NCBI RefSeq assembly: GCF_003946165.1
Contig: NZ_RHOI01000003.1
Span: 62,001-126,000 of the forward strand
Direction: 5' to 3'
DNA length: 64,000 nucleotides
Origin: Lacticaseibacillus baoqingensis
GTDB lineage: Bacteria > Bacillota > Bacilli > Lactobacillales > Lactobacillaceae
Part shown: positions 48,660 to 57,016 of the stretch, piece after piece
Numbering within the stretch: the stretch's first letter is position 1
How the letters are laid out: each line of letters begins with the position of its first letter
The notes under the pieces: generated by a model
Databases searched by the model: none
What the model was told of the DNA's origin: nothing
The model's input: only the letters and a program-made list of their open reading frames with translations
Translations under genes and position numbers: made by a program

Positions 48660-49628
48660 ATGCTGATCCGATTACTCGTGCTGATCGGCTTGCTATTAGG
48701 ATGGCAATCGGCGCAACCAGTTGCCGCTGCAGGGGCAGAATTCACGCTGCAACCCGCGGCCAAAGCCGATCAACAACAAGGCTATTTCAAATTCCGCGCC
48801 CAACCTGGCGACCACCGCGATGTTTCGGTGATCATCACCAACACCAGTGCCGCTGCCAAAACGTATCACCTAAACGTCGTAAACGCCGGCGTCAGCGCCA
48901 ATGGCCAATTGACCTACACGCCTGATGCGCACCTGACCAAAACATCTGGGCCCTTGCTACCAGCGATGGTGACCTTCCCGCAAAAAACCGTCACCATCCC
49001 GGCTCACCACAGCCAAGCGGTGACCGCAACGTTAACGGTGCCAGCGACCACGTTTGTCGGCGAACGCCTAGGCGCTATTGCCGTCACCGCAGCAGCACCC
49101 GCCACTAACAACCAGAATGCGCTGCAAAACCGCTTTACCATGGCGGTGCCGCTGGATGTGACCATCGCCCAAGCGATCACCACCCGGCCGCAATTGACCT
49201 TGACCAAAGCCGGTTTTGCCAAAGCGCGGGTGAGTGCCGACTTAGCCAATCATACGGCACGCTTATTCGGCGAGATCACGCTCAACGCCCAAGTGCGTAA
49301 TGCCGCTGGCAAAGTCGTGACCACCCAAAAACTGACCAAAGCCCAAATGGCGCCTAACGCGATCATGGCCTTAGCCATCCCGCTGTCAGCCGCCAAGTTG
49401 GCGCCAGGCCGCTATCAACTGGCCGTCAGCTTAACTTCCGGCCAACAGCACTACCAACTCAGTGATCACTTCACGATCACCGCCGCCCAAGCGCAAGCAG
49501 CCGCGGCCAAGCCGACTGCGGCCGCCTTGCCATGGTGGGTCTATGGGCTGATCGCCTTAGTCGCGGCCTTGGTTGCAGTAATCGTTTGGCTGTTATTAAG
49601 GAGGCCTCGTCATGACCACCGCGCTTAA
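48660..49628 (+). CDS. DUF916/DUF3324 membrane protein (WxL-interacting)
   Basis: 322 residues from the ATG at 48660 (GGGGGAAAATCC), which gives a proper signal peptide (LIRLLVLIGLLLGWQSAQPVAAAGAEF). DUF916 (residues 25-150: QQGYFKFRAQPGDHRDVSVIITNTSAAAKTYHL) is followed by DUF3324 (160-270) and a C-terminal membrane helix with a basic tail (WWVYGLIALVAALVAVIVWLLLRRPRHDHRA). Such WxLIP proteins anchor WxL proteins and bind host or wall ligands. The stop overlaps the next gene by 17 bp. Confidence 0.9.
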   Translation: MLIRLLVLIGLLLGWQSAQPVAAAGAEFTLQPAAKADQQQGYFKFRAQPGDHRDVSVIITNTSAAAKTYHLNVVNAGVSANGQLTYTPDAHLTKTSGPLLPAMVTFPQKTVTIPAHHSQAVTATLTVPATTFVGERLGAIAVTAAAPATNNQNALQNRFTMAVPLDVTIAQAITTRPQLTLTKAGFAKARVSADLANHTARLFGEITLNAQVRNAAGKVVTTQKLTKAQMAPNAIMALAIPLSAAKLAPGRYQLAVSLTSGQQHYQLSDHFTITAAQAQAAAAKPTAAALPWWVYGLIALVAALVAVIVWLLLRRPRHDHRA

Positions 49629-51363
49629 CCTTTATGTGAGCGGTGCAGGCGGCACAGTTGCGCCTGGCCAGCTTTTGCCCCCGGAGGCGGCCGCGCTGCC
49701 AGCGCTTGGTGCCGCCAGTGATCATTGGTTGATCGGTTATGGCTTATTGCTGCTGGTGCTGATCATCGCAGGGCTCACCCGCCGCCACCGCCAATGGCTG
49801 CGCCGCTTGGCTTGGTTGCTCGGGTTATCGGCGCTGGGGATGGTGGCAGCCCCGCAGGCGGTACATGCCGCCAGCTTGCCAGACCTTAATTATGCGCAAG
49901 TCTCCCAATGGCGCCCTAACCGCTATGCCCAGACCCCGCCAGGCGATTATGACCACATTGGCTTTACGCCAGCGACTCACAGCGGCGGTTCCATGACCGT
50001 CAAAGCCAACACCCCGCTTGATCTTACCGCCACGTATCACCGCACGATGCTGCAAGACTTGTGGCAAGACGTGAAGTTTGAGCTGATCATCTGGCGCGTG
50101 GCGCCACAGACGCCTTATCAAGCCCAAGAAGTGTACCGTGAAGCCCACACCGCGCAACTCGGCGGCTTTCAATATGATATCCCAATTGGGTTCCACTTCA
50201 CGCCTACAATCGGCGGGGTGTACTTTTTCCAGTATTATTCGGCGAACCATGCCGTGGCCACCGCACCAACGCGCCTCATGGTGACGCAAACCGCCGAACA
50301 GCTGACGATCCAAGCGCCAGACGTCATTTTCCCAACGACTGGCGCCCTCCCAGATGCCCAAGCGCGGGCCATTTTCACCCCAGCAGACGCGACGGCAACC
50401 GTTTCTTGGCGGATCTTGTTGAACCGGATCAAGCTGTCCCAAGCACAAGGGGATGTCATCGGCTTGCACGCGTCGATCCCGACGCTGATCAACCAATCGC
50501 CGACTACTCCAGGCTTGAATGACACCTTATCTGCGACTGGCGCCGGCATCCCCCAAGCCAAAACGATCGCCGTTGGCGGCTTGGCGGCCATTTCCACCAC
50601 CATGGCCGCCATCCCGGCGACTGGCTTAACGCACAGCACCCAAGGGCTGACGGCCGCCGCCGCCAATTATCCCCCAGCCACATGGGAATACCATTGGCAC
50701 CTTTACCCGTCAACGCGCTTAGGCAATGGGCAATTGGTCCGCGATGAAAATGGCAAACAAACCCTCAATGCCTATGCAGGGGTCATCAACGCCGCTGGTG
50801 AAACCAACACCCTCAGTGATCAAGCCGTCGCCTTTACGCTCACCAAACCAGGCAGCTTATTGCAAAAACTGACCCAAGCCACCGCCAACGGAACGCCCAT
50901 GATCCTCCAACTGGAACTCAAGGCGATCATCGCCGGCCATGAAGCAACGATCACTTCTAATTACGCCAGCGTGGCCATTGCGCCTGATCCTGGCAGCCTC
51001 AATTTAGAAAGCGTCCCAGAAACCCTCCATTGGCAAATGACGTCGCTGGATGTCTACGACCACACGCCACAAGCGCTGCAGCCTGACCAGCCGCTAACGA
51101 TCACCGACACCCATGACCAGCCGCATTGGACGTTAAGCGCGCGCTTGCACAGCGACCAAGCCTTTCCTTTTGCCTTGCGCATCAATCAAACGCCTTTGCC
51201 GCTCAACGGGCCGGCACAAGTGTTGACCAGCATGACTGTCGCCGAGTATCAGCAACGCCCACAGCTGTTGCTGACGCCGACGGCTGCCACCGCTGCTGGT
51301 GATTATCACGCCGCCATTGAATGGACGCTTGCCGCTAATGTGCCAGCAGACGCGTTGCCATAA
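49612..51363 (+). CDS. Fusion of a degenerate sorting-signal peptide (CscD-like) with a WxL protein (CscC-like)
   Basis: 583 residues from an ATG with AAGGAGGCCTCGTC. Residues 1-60 look like a whole small LPXTG protein: short polar segment, LPALG at the sorting-motif place, then hydrophobic LIGYGLLLLVLIIAGL and RRHRQ. This is directly followed by a second signal peptide (WLLGLSALGMVAAPQAVHA) and a large secreted part with several beta-domains; near the end come LHWQMTSLDVYD and IEWTLAANVPADAL, the WxL pair. In csc clusters the small LPXTG protein and the large WxL protein are separate genes. No internal ribosome binding site is seen, so one polypeptide with two tandem membrane segments is predicted. 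Confidence 0.78.
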   Translation: MTTALNLYVSGAGGTVAPGQLLPPEAAALPALGAASDHWLIGYGLLLLVLIIAGLTRRHRQWLRRLAWLLGLSALGMVAAPQAVHAASLPDLNYAQVSQWRPNRYAQTPPGDYDHIGFTPATHSGGSMTVKANTPLDLTATYHRTMLQDLWQDVKFELIIWRVAPQTPYQAQEVYREAHTAQLGGFQYDIPIGFHFTPTIGGVYFFQYYSANHAVATAPTRLMVTQTAEQLTIQAPDVIFPTTGALPDAQARAIFTPADATATVSWRILLNRIKLSQAQGDVIGLHASIPTLINQSPTTPGLNDTLSATGAGIPQAKTIAVGGLAAISTTMAAIPATGLTHSTQGLTAAAANYPPATWEYHWHLYPSTRLGNGQLVRDENGKQTLNAYAGVINAAGETNTLSDQAVAFTLTKPGSLLQKLTQATANGTPMILQLELKAIIAGHEATITSNYASVAIAPDPGSLNLESVPETLHWQMTSLDVYDHTPQALQPDQPLTITDTHDQPHWTLSARLHSDQAFPFALRINQTPLPLNGPAQVLTSMTVAEYQQRPQLLLTPTAATAAGDYHAAIEWTLAANVPADALP

Positions 51364-51367
51364 ACCT

Positions 51368-51405
51368 AAAAACAGCAGCTATCAATATGATAGCTGCTGT
51401 TTTTG
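51368..51405. terminator. Bidirectional terminator between the WxL cluster and lexA
   Basis: AAAAACAGCAGCTATCA-atat-GATAGCTGCTGTTTTT. Confidence 0.92.
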
Positions 51406-51427
51406 CGTGGCGCATGCCGCGATGAGG

Positions 51428-52054
51428 TTAAACCAAGGCCGGACGGTATAAACTGACGACAACGCCTAACACCACGACGGCATCGAAATACATATCTGCC
51501 ATACTGTCGTTTTCAGGATGCAAGCGGATGTGCCCGTCTTCTTTGTAAAAACGCTTGACGGTGGCTTCATTATCTTCGGTCATGGCCACCACGATCTGGC
51601 CGTTTTCCGCGGATTCTTGTTTCTTGACGATGATCTGATCACCATTCAAGATTCCGATCTTGATCATGGAATTCCCTTGCACCCGCAACATGAACAGTTC
51701 ATCGGCGTCATAGGCGAGATCATCTGGCACCGGGAAGTAATCTTCGATGTTTTCGATCGCGGTGATCGGCACCCCAGCGGCTACGGTCCCGACGATCGGG
51801 ATGCCTTCATGCGTAATGCCGATGAAGTCGCGTCCAGCCGCGGTGATCTCTAATGTCCGCGGCTTAGCCGGGTCCTTGGCGATATAGCCTTCATCCAAAA
51901 GACGTTCAAGATAGGCCGCAACCGTACTGGAACTGGATAACCCGACGGCGGCGCCGATCTCGCGCACGGTTGGCGGATAGCCGCGGGACTGAATCGATTC
52001 ATGGATGGTATTGAGGATCTGTTTCCATCGTTTCTGACTGGCTTGAGTCGGCAT
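51428..52054 (-). CDS. lexA: LexA repressor
   Basis: 208 residues from the ATG at 52054; an in-frame ATG three codons earlier abuts the AAAGGA site and is not suitably spaced. N-terminal winged HTH (GYPPTVREIGAAVGLSSSSTVAAYLERL), autocleavage site Ala-Gly in VGTVAAGVPI, catalytic Ser in GNSMIKIGI and Lys in IIVKKQ...NGQIVVA. Represses the SOS regulon and is cleaved with RecA-ssDNA. Its own promoter contains a SOS box. Two hairpins (52074-52096, 52096-52110) lie in the leader. Confidence 0.96.
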   Translation of the reverse strand: MPTQASQKRWKQILNTIHESIQSRGYPPTVREIGAAVGLSSSSTVAAYLERLLDEGYIAKDPAKPRTLEITAAGRDFIGITHEGIPIVGTVAAGVPITAIENIEDYFPVPDDLAYDADELFMLRVQGNSMIKIGILNGDQIIVKKQESAENGQIVVAMTEDNEATVKRFYKEDGHIRLHPENDSMADMYFDAVVVLGVVVSLYRPALV

Positions 52055-52125
52055 GACGGCCATTCCTTTCTCACGCCTAAAAATCCTTTAGGCGTCCGGT
52101 GTTACACCGGTTTCTATTTATATTT

Positions 52126-52154
52126 AGTCTAACAGCACGAACGCCTGTTTGCAA
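52126..52154 (-). promoter_or_regulatory. lexA promoter with SOS box
   Basis: On the minus strand TTGCAA (52149-52154), 17 bp, TAGACT (52126-52131). In the spacer CGAAC-gcct-GTTTG (52138-52151, read on the plus strand) matches the Gram-positive LexA box CGAAC-N4-GTTCG with one mismatch. Confidence 0.8.
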
Positions 52155-52235
52155 CACTTAAGACGCGTTTTTATGCGCTTTGCTGCCGAAAAATAGCGGA
52201 TCGCGGCCCCGCTCGCCAAAAATCTCTGCGCCGGC

Positions 52236-52281
52236 AAAAAAAACAGCAGGTTTGCCTCAAAATTCTGAGGCAAACCTGCTG
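52236..52281 (-). terminator. Terminator of the murQ operon
   Basis: CAGCAGGTTTGCCTCA...TGAGGCAAACCTGCTG followed by T8 on the minus strand. Confidence 0.95.
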
Positions 52282-52287
52282 ATGCTT

Positions 52288-53178
52288 TTAGATGATTTGG
52301 CCGACACGATTGTCATTGGTGGCCAACAAGGCTTGGGCTTGCTTTAAATCCACTTGCCGCCGGTGCATCACGATGGCTGCCGGCACGTTATTGTCGGCTT
52401 GAGCCAACAGCGCCGTCGCTGCTTGGGCATCGATTTGCAAGACTTGTTGCAAGATCCCGATCGCCCGGTGGACCAGTTTTTCATTCGTCGGCTGGACATT
52501 GATCATCAAATTCTCATAGACATAACCCATCTTGATCATCACGCCAGTCGAGATCGTGTTCAACACCAGCTTTTGTGCCGTGCCGGATTTCATCCGCGTC
52601 GAGCCGGTCACCACTTCAGGGCCTACCACTGGACTGATGGCGATTTGGGCAATATGCATCATGTCGTTATCGGCATTGCACGTCAATGACACGGTCAAAG
52701 CGCCAACGGTATTGGCATATTCCAAAGCCCCGATCGTATAAGGCGTGCGGCCGCTGGCAGCAATGCCGATCACAACATCCAAAGCCGTCAACGCATGGGC
52801 TTTGAGGTCATTGATCGCCAGTGCTTTAGAATCCTCTGCGCCTTCAACCGCCTTGAACATCGCGTCTTGACCGCCTGCCAATAAGCCAAACGCCCGCGTT
52901 GGCGGCACACTGTAAGTCGGGGTCAATTCAATGGCATCAAGGGCCCCCAGCCGCCCAGAAGTGCCTGCCCCCATATAAATGATGCGCCCGCCTTGGCGAA
53001 AGCGGTCGGCGATCGCGTCGATCGCTTGGCCGATCTGAGTATTTTGCGTGGCGACGGCAGCCGCCACTTTCGCATCTTCTTGATTGATCAAAGCGGCGAT
53101 CCCGCTGCCATCGAGTTGATCGATGTGCATGGTTTGCGGATTGCGCGCTTCTGTCGTTAATTGAGCCAAGTCTGCCAC
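52288..53178 (-). CDS. murQ: N-acetylmuramic acid 6-phosphate etherase
   Basis: Cleaves the lactyl ether of MurNAc-6-phosphate to GlcNAc-6-phosphate and D-lactate in peptidoglycan recycling. 296 residues, SIS fold: IIYMGAGTSGRLGALDAIELTPTY near residue 66, GIAASGRTPYTIGAL near residue 140, and the signature VVTGSTRMKSGTAQKLVLNTIST near residue 195. Last gene of the IIC-IID-IIB-murR-murQ operon, starting immediately after murR. Its product would be fed to NagA/NagB and GlmS metabolism. Confidence 0.96.
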   Translation of the reverse strand: MADLAQLTTEARNPQTMHIDQLDGSGIAALINQEDAKVAAAVATQNTQIGQAIDAIADRFRQGGRIIYMGAGTSGRLGALDAIELTPTYSVPPTRAFGLLAGGQDAMFKAVEGAEDSKALAINDLKAHALTALDVVIGIAASGRTPYTIGALEYANTVGALTVSLTCNADNDMMHIAQIAISPVVGPEVVTGSTRMKSGTAQKLVLNTISTGVMIKMGYVYENLMINVQPTNEKLVHRAIGILQQVLQIDAQAATALLAQADNNVPAAIVMHRRQVDLKQAQALLATNDNRVGQII

Positions 53179-53994
53179 CTACTTTCGATTATCTGTTGCT
53201 TTCAATTGCGACACCAGCCGGTTAGAGTCGACGATCGTCGCTTGCATCGCCGGCAGCTGGTCTTTGACGATCCCGGCAAACAACATGTCGCACACCAACA
53301 TCGTATGCGCCCGCGAAGCCACTGCCGCCAAGCGCACCAAATGCTCCGTTTGCGGGATCTGCAACCAAGTATCAGAAACTTTTGCCAGCGGCGAGGACGA
53401 GTCGCTGCAAATACTGATCACTGGCGTGTGGCGTTGATGCGCCGATTCTGCGCCGATCGTCACTTCGCGCGTCAACCCGGAATAAGACAAGGCCAACACC
53501 ACGTCATCCGGCCCGCTTTGCAAGGAAAACTCCAAGTTCATATGCGCATCGGTTTCATAAAAAGTCGTCAACCCATAGCGATTGAGGCGATGATACAAGT
53601 CATACGCGATCAACCCGCTGGTGCCCACGCCTAAAATGAAGATCCGCTGGGCGTGTTGCAACTGCGCATAAGCCTGCTCGAGTTGGGCGGCGTCCAAAGT
53701 TTCTTTGAGGCTTTCGGTGGCATCGCGGTACAATTGTAAGACCTTATTTTCGATGCTGGTGCCAGTATCTGCAGGCGCCAACGCTAATTCCACGGTGTGT
53801 TCGTCATGTTGGATCTGCTGTGCCAGGTACACCCGCATTTCGTCCATCCCTGAATACCCTAAAAATTGGGCGAAGCGAATGATCGTGGCGGCTGACGCGC
53901 CGACTTTGGCTTCCAATTCATGGCTGGACGTATCGATGAATGCTTCAGGATGCGCCCGCATGAAATCGGCGATCTGTTGTTGTTTGCGGCTCAT
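53179..53994 (-). CDS. murR: MurR/RpiR-family transcriptional regulator
   Basis: 271 residues. N-terminal HTH_6 (MSRKQQQIADFMRAHPEAFIDTSSHELEAKVGASAATIIRFAQFLGYSGMDEMR) and C-terminal SIS sugar-phosphate domain (RIFILGVGTSGLIAYDLYHRLNRYG). Regulators of this type sense MurNAc-6-phosphate or other phosphosugars. It sits between the PTS genes and murQ in one operon. Its start codon lies about 50 bp after the IIB stop. Local regulator of MurNAc use is the natural reading. Confidence 0.9.
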   Translation of the reverse strand: MSRKQQQIADFMRAHPEAFIDTSSHELEAKVGASAATIIRFAQFLGYSGMDEMRVYLAQQIQHDEHTVELALAPADTGTSIENKVLQLYRDATESLKETLDAAQLEQAYAQLQHAQRIFILGVGTSGLIAYDLYHRLNRYGLTTFYETDAHMNLEFSLQSGPDDVVLALSYSGLTREVTIGAESAHQRHTPVISICSDSSSPLAKVSDTWLQIPQTEHLVRLAAVASRAHTMLVCDMLFAGIVKDQLPAMQATIVDSNRLVSQLKATDNRK

Positions 53995-54044
53995 GTCGCG
54001 GTATTGTTGTTGGATCCGATCAAAAAGGATAAGTCCTCACCCGC

Positions 54045-54521
54045 TTACTTCAACATCGTGGTGATGTCGGCATCACTTTCAGTTGGTACCATTTGCGCGG
54101 TGACCTTCACGCCAGCAGCGATCATCGCTTTGATATCGGCCACATCGGCATCATTGAGATACACCGACGGCTTGATCTGCTTAGCGTCATCATGCGGCGC
54201 CACATTGCCGATATTGACGGTGGTGAGCTTCACGCCGCCATCCACCAACGCGCGCATATCTTGGATCGTTTTGGTCAACAAGAAAACGCGCTCATCCGCA
54301 TATTTGCCATCGGTCAACGTGATCAAAGCGCGCCGCACCGATGCGATCACCAGCTTCACCCCTGTGGGCCGGGCTAATTTTAACGCCCCGATCTGCATGT
54401 CATCGTGCACTGCGGCATCATTGACGACTGCGATCCGCTGGGCATTGGTGATACGCGTCCACACCGCTGCCACTTGGCCATGGATCAGCCGTTCATCTAC
54501 TCGAGCATGAATAATAGCCAT
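54045..54521 (-). CDS. PTS mannose/sorbose-family IIB component
   Basis: 158 residues. Phosphorylation-site His15 in IIHARVDERLIHGQVAAVWT, the PTSIIB_sorb signature. Followed by AQRIAVVNDAAVHDDMQIGALKLA. Cytoplasmic; passes phosphate to the sugar bound by IIC/IID. Starts 10 bp after the IID stop. Substrate probably MurNAc because murR and murQ follow. Confidence 0.93.
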   Translation of the reverse strand: MAIIHARVDERLIHGQVAAVWTRITNAQRIAVVNDAAVHDDMQIGALKLARPTGVKLVIASVRRALITLTDGKYADERVFLLTKTIQDMRALVDGGVKLTTVNIGNVAPHDDAKQIKPSVYLNDADVADIKAMIAAGVKVTAQMVPTESDADITTMLK

Positions 54522-54531
54522 GATTCCCTCC

Positions 54532-55347
54532 TTAGAATAAGCCGCCGAGCCAGCCGAAGATCCCGCTGAGATTGCCTAAAACCATCCCTAAAGCGATCAA
54601 GACAAAAATCAGCTTCGTTGAATTCATCGACTTCTTACCCAATAGCCAATATGACAGCAAGACGATCGCCAAAGGCAAAAGCCCAGGCAAGATCTGGTTC
54701 AACATGTCTTGCGCGTTCAAGGTGACCTTGCCCATCTTGTACTTCAGATCCAAGGTGTACGTGATCACAGACGGGATCAACGCCCCGACCACAGTCAGCC
54801 CAAGGATCGACGCGGCATTGGTCAACAACTTCATTTGCGTGGCAAATTCAGTGGCTAACTTCGCCCCTTGCACATACCCGACGGTAGTGAACCACCGGCG
54901 CAGCCACAACAGCAAGATCCCGCCGACGATCGGCAGCAACAGCCCGACTGCAGAACCGGAAAGCGCCATATAAGCGGAGATCGAAAAGACGATGGTCCGA
55001 TAGATCGCCAGGAATAAGGTATCGCCGACCCCCGCCAGCGGCCCCATCAACCCGGTTTTCAACCCGACGATGGCTTCTTCATCTTGCATCCCGGTTTGCT
55101 CTTCGATCCCAATATCCGCCCCGATGATCAAATGCGACATCGGCTGGCTGGTGTTGAAATAGCCTAAGTGGGTCTGCAAGGCCTTTTTCATTTCTTCAGG
55201 CTTATCTTTGTACAACTTCTTCAAGACCGGCATCATCACCCAAGAGTAGCCTAACCCTTGCATCCGTTCATAGTTCCAGCCCCATTGCAGGCCGAAAATA
55301 TTGCGCCAATATACTTTGCTGATGTCGCGTTTGTCTAGCTTAGTCAT
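54532..55347 (-). CDS. PTS mannose-family IID component
   Basis: 271 residues from the ATG at 55347 (MTKLDKRDISKVYWRNIFGLQWGWNYERMQGLGY), which overlaps the IIC stop by 8 bp and has GAGGTCGAGATCA upstream; the open frame further upstream is the IIC tail in another frame. Typical EIID: GYFNTSQPMSHLIIGADIGIEEQ near residue 75 and GLKTGLMGPLAGVGDTLF near residue 110, C-terminal membrane helix. Works with IIC in the membrane. Confidence 0.94.
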   Translation of the reverse strand: MTKLDKRDISKVYWRNIFGLQWGWNYERMQGLGYSWVMMPVLKKLYKDKPEEMKKALQTHLGYFNTSQPMSHLIIGADIGIEEQTGMQDEEAIVGLKTGLMGPLAGVGDTLFLAIYRTIVFSISAYMALSGSAVGLLLPIVGGILLLWLRRWFTTVGYVQGAKLATEFATQMKLLTNAASILGLTVVGALIPSVITYTLDLKYKMGKVTLNAQDMLNQILPGLLPLAIVLLSYWLLGKKSMNSTKLIFVLIALGMVLGNLSGIFGWLGGLF

Positions 55348-56182
55348 TGATCTCGACCTCCTCGTCTGCATACAGATCTTCATGGGCCACTGGCGCGCCT
55401 GGTGTCGGTGCCGGCGTTGGCGCAGCAGCTGGCGCTGGTTGGGCGTTGCCTTTTTCAGCAAACATCATGTATAACCCTGCCATGGCCAACCCGATCAAAG
55501 CGACGCCTAAAATCGTGATGGACTTGGAGAAGTATGCCATGAAGGTAAAGCCAATGATGAAAAATGGCCAAAACGATTTCAATGGCAGATACCGCATCAA
55601 GATCGCGATCCCCATTGCCGGTAAGATCATGCCGGCCGCCTTCAGCCCGGACATGAACCATTGCGGGATGAATTGGTTGATGGCATTGACCACGGTTTGG
55701 CCAAAGACCAGCCCAACGACGACTGGGATCACCCGCGACAAGATCCACGGGATCATGCCCCAGACGTTTTGCCGCTCGACGCCTTTGTAATTGCCTTGCG
55801 CAGCGAAGCGATCCGCGCGGTGTTGGAAGAACATGTTCGCCATCCGCGCCAAAATATCCAGCTGCGTCAACAGCAAGCCGATTGGCACCGCCAGGCCGAT
55901 GCCGTATTCAGCCCCTTTGCCGGCAATGATCGCATAAGCAGTCCCCATGATCGAGCCGGTCAAAAAGTCTGGCACCGTCGCGCCGCCATAAGTGGCCACC
56001 CCTAACGTCATCAACTGCAAGGTCGCCCCGACGATCAAGCCGGTTTTGAGATCTCCCATGATCAAGCCTGTCACCGCACCGCCGAAGATTGGGGAATAAG
56101 GGCCGATTTGAATCGAGATCTGATCCAACACGGCGATCGCGACATACAAGCTCAATGCAAAAATCACGACTAATGAGACCAT
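55340..56182 (-). CDS. PTS mannose-family IIC component
   Basis: 280 residues, about seven membrane helices (AILLVVIFALSLYVAIAVLDQ region to FMAYFSKSITILGVALIGLAMAGLYMMF), with the EIIC signature FGGAVTGLIMGDLKTGLIVGATLQLMTLGVATYGGATVPD. Unusual Pro/Ala-rich acidic cytoplasmic tail (about 35 residues, PAPAAAPTPAPTPGAPVAHEDLYADEE). First gene of the operon, ribosome binding site TAGGAGGACTTATC. No IIA gene lies in the cluster. Confidence 0.94.
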   Translation of the reverse strand: MVSLVVIFALSLYVAIAVLDQISIQIGPYSPIFGGAVTGLIMGDLKTGLIVGATLQLMTLGVATYGGATVPDFLTGSIMGTAYAIIAGKGAEYGIGLAVPIGLLLTQLDILARMANMFFQHRADRFAAQGNYKGVERQNVWGMIPWILSRVIPVVVGLVFGQTVVNAINQFIPQWFMSGLKAAGMILPAMGIAILMRYLPLKSFWPFFIIGFTFMAYFSKSITILGVALIGLAMAGLYMMFAEKGNAQPAPAAAPTPAPTPGAPVAHEDLYADEEVEIND

Positions 56183-56218
56183 GATAAGTCCTCCTAAATA
56201 ATTTTTGAGTACACCGAT

Positions 56219-56247
56219 AGTGTAATTGAAAGCGATTCACTTTGCAA
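56219..56247 (-). promoter_or_regulatory. PTS-mur operon promoter with cre-like sequence
   Basis: TTGCAA (56242-56247), 17 bp, TACACT (56219-56224) on the minus strand. The spacer holds TGAAAGCGATTCAC (56227-56240), which matches the first ten positions of a CcpA cre site but has a poor 3' half; it may instead be the MurR operator. Confidence 0.6.
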
Positions 56248-56481
56248 CGGTTTTGCGTAACAAAAATCATTTACAGACATTAACGTAATCACATTTCAAA
56301 TTAGCCTATACCAATGTTCGCTATTCTCACATCATCCCTTGCCATCGTGCATTTACTGACGAGATTCACACCTAGTCCAAATGATTATTTTATATTTACC
56401 CCCAGGCGCAATGCGTCCAGGCGATGCCGCCAGCATCAATGGCCAAGCCGGGCCGGCGCGGTTGTTATTTTTGGCGCCAAA

Positions 56482-56533
56482 AAAAACGCCTTGAACCCGC
56501 GATCTGCAAAAACAAATCGTGGTCCAAGGCGCC
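56482..56533 (-). terminator. Terminator after the small membrane protein gene
   Basis: GGCGCCTTG...CAAGGCG followed by T8 on the minus strand. The interval 56248-56481 shows no gene. Confidence 0.85.
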
Positions 56534-56564
56534 GTGTCATGGGCGAATTCAGCCCAGTGTTTGG

Positions 56565-56762
56565 TTACATGCGGTGGGTGACGGGAATGTGTTTCAATTG
56601 CCGCCGATCACACTTGTTGCGCGTCATGGCGTAAAACACGCCAAGATGCACGTCGACTGCTAATAATAAAATTCCCAGTGTGGCTAGATGTGTCAACATC
56701 AACACCACAGTCAACACCACTAGGACCCGTAAACTCCACTTCATAATATCGATTGATGCCAT
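56565..56762 (-). CDS. Small membrane protein, hypothetical
   Basis: 65 residues from the ATG at 56762 (GGGAG-tgtcatca-ATG; a GTG 9 bp earlier abuts the site). One or two hydrophobic helices (SLRVLVVLTVVLMLTHLATLGILLLAV) then a basic tail (MTRNKCDRRQLKHIPVTHRM). TTTACA, 16 bp, TATACT at 56806-56833 is a convincing promoter. Function unknown. Confidence 0.65.
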   Translation of the reverse strand: MASIDIMKWSLRVLVVLTVVLMLTHLATLGILLLAVDVHLGVFYAMTRNKCDRRQLKHIPVTHRM

Positions 56763-56805
56763 TGATGACACTCCCTTCCACCGGACTCGGTTAACTATGA
56801 CCCTT

Positions 56806-56833
56806 AGTATACAGGAATTTTCCGGTTTGTAAA
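56806..56833 (-). promoter_or_regulatory. Promoter of the small membrane protein gene
   Basis: TTTACA (56828-56833), 16 bp, TATACT (56806-56811). A separate dyad ATGTAA-N9-TTACAT (about 56924-56944) lies further upstream, nearer the divergent AI-2E family gene. Confidence 0.65.
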
Positions 56834-57016
56834 GCCAAATTATACATTAATTTTACATTCGAGGCCTTTGTATCGGCGTTTACTAAAATGATAAATTTAG
56901 ACAGCGCTTACATCAATTTGAATGTAAACATTGTCATTACATAACACCCACATAAGGAAATTCGCATATTGAGACCGGTTTAGGTATGATAAAGAAGTAA
57001 AGATAAGGAGGCCTGT

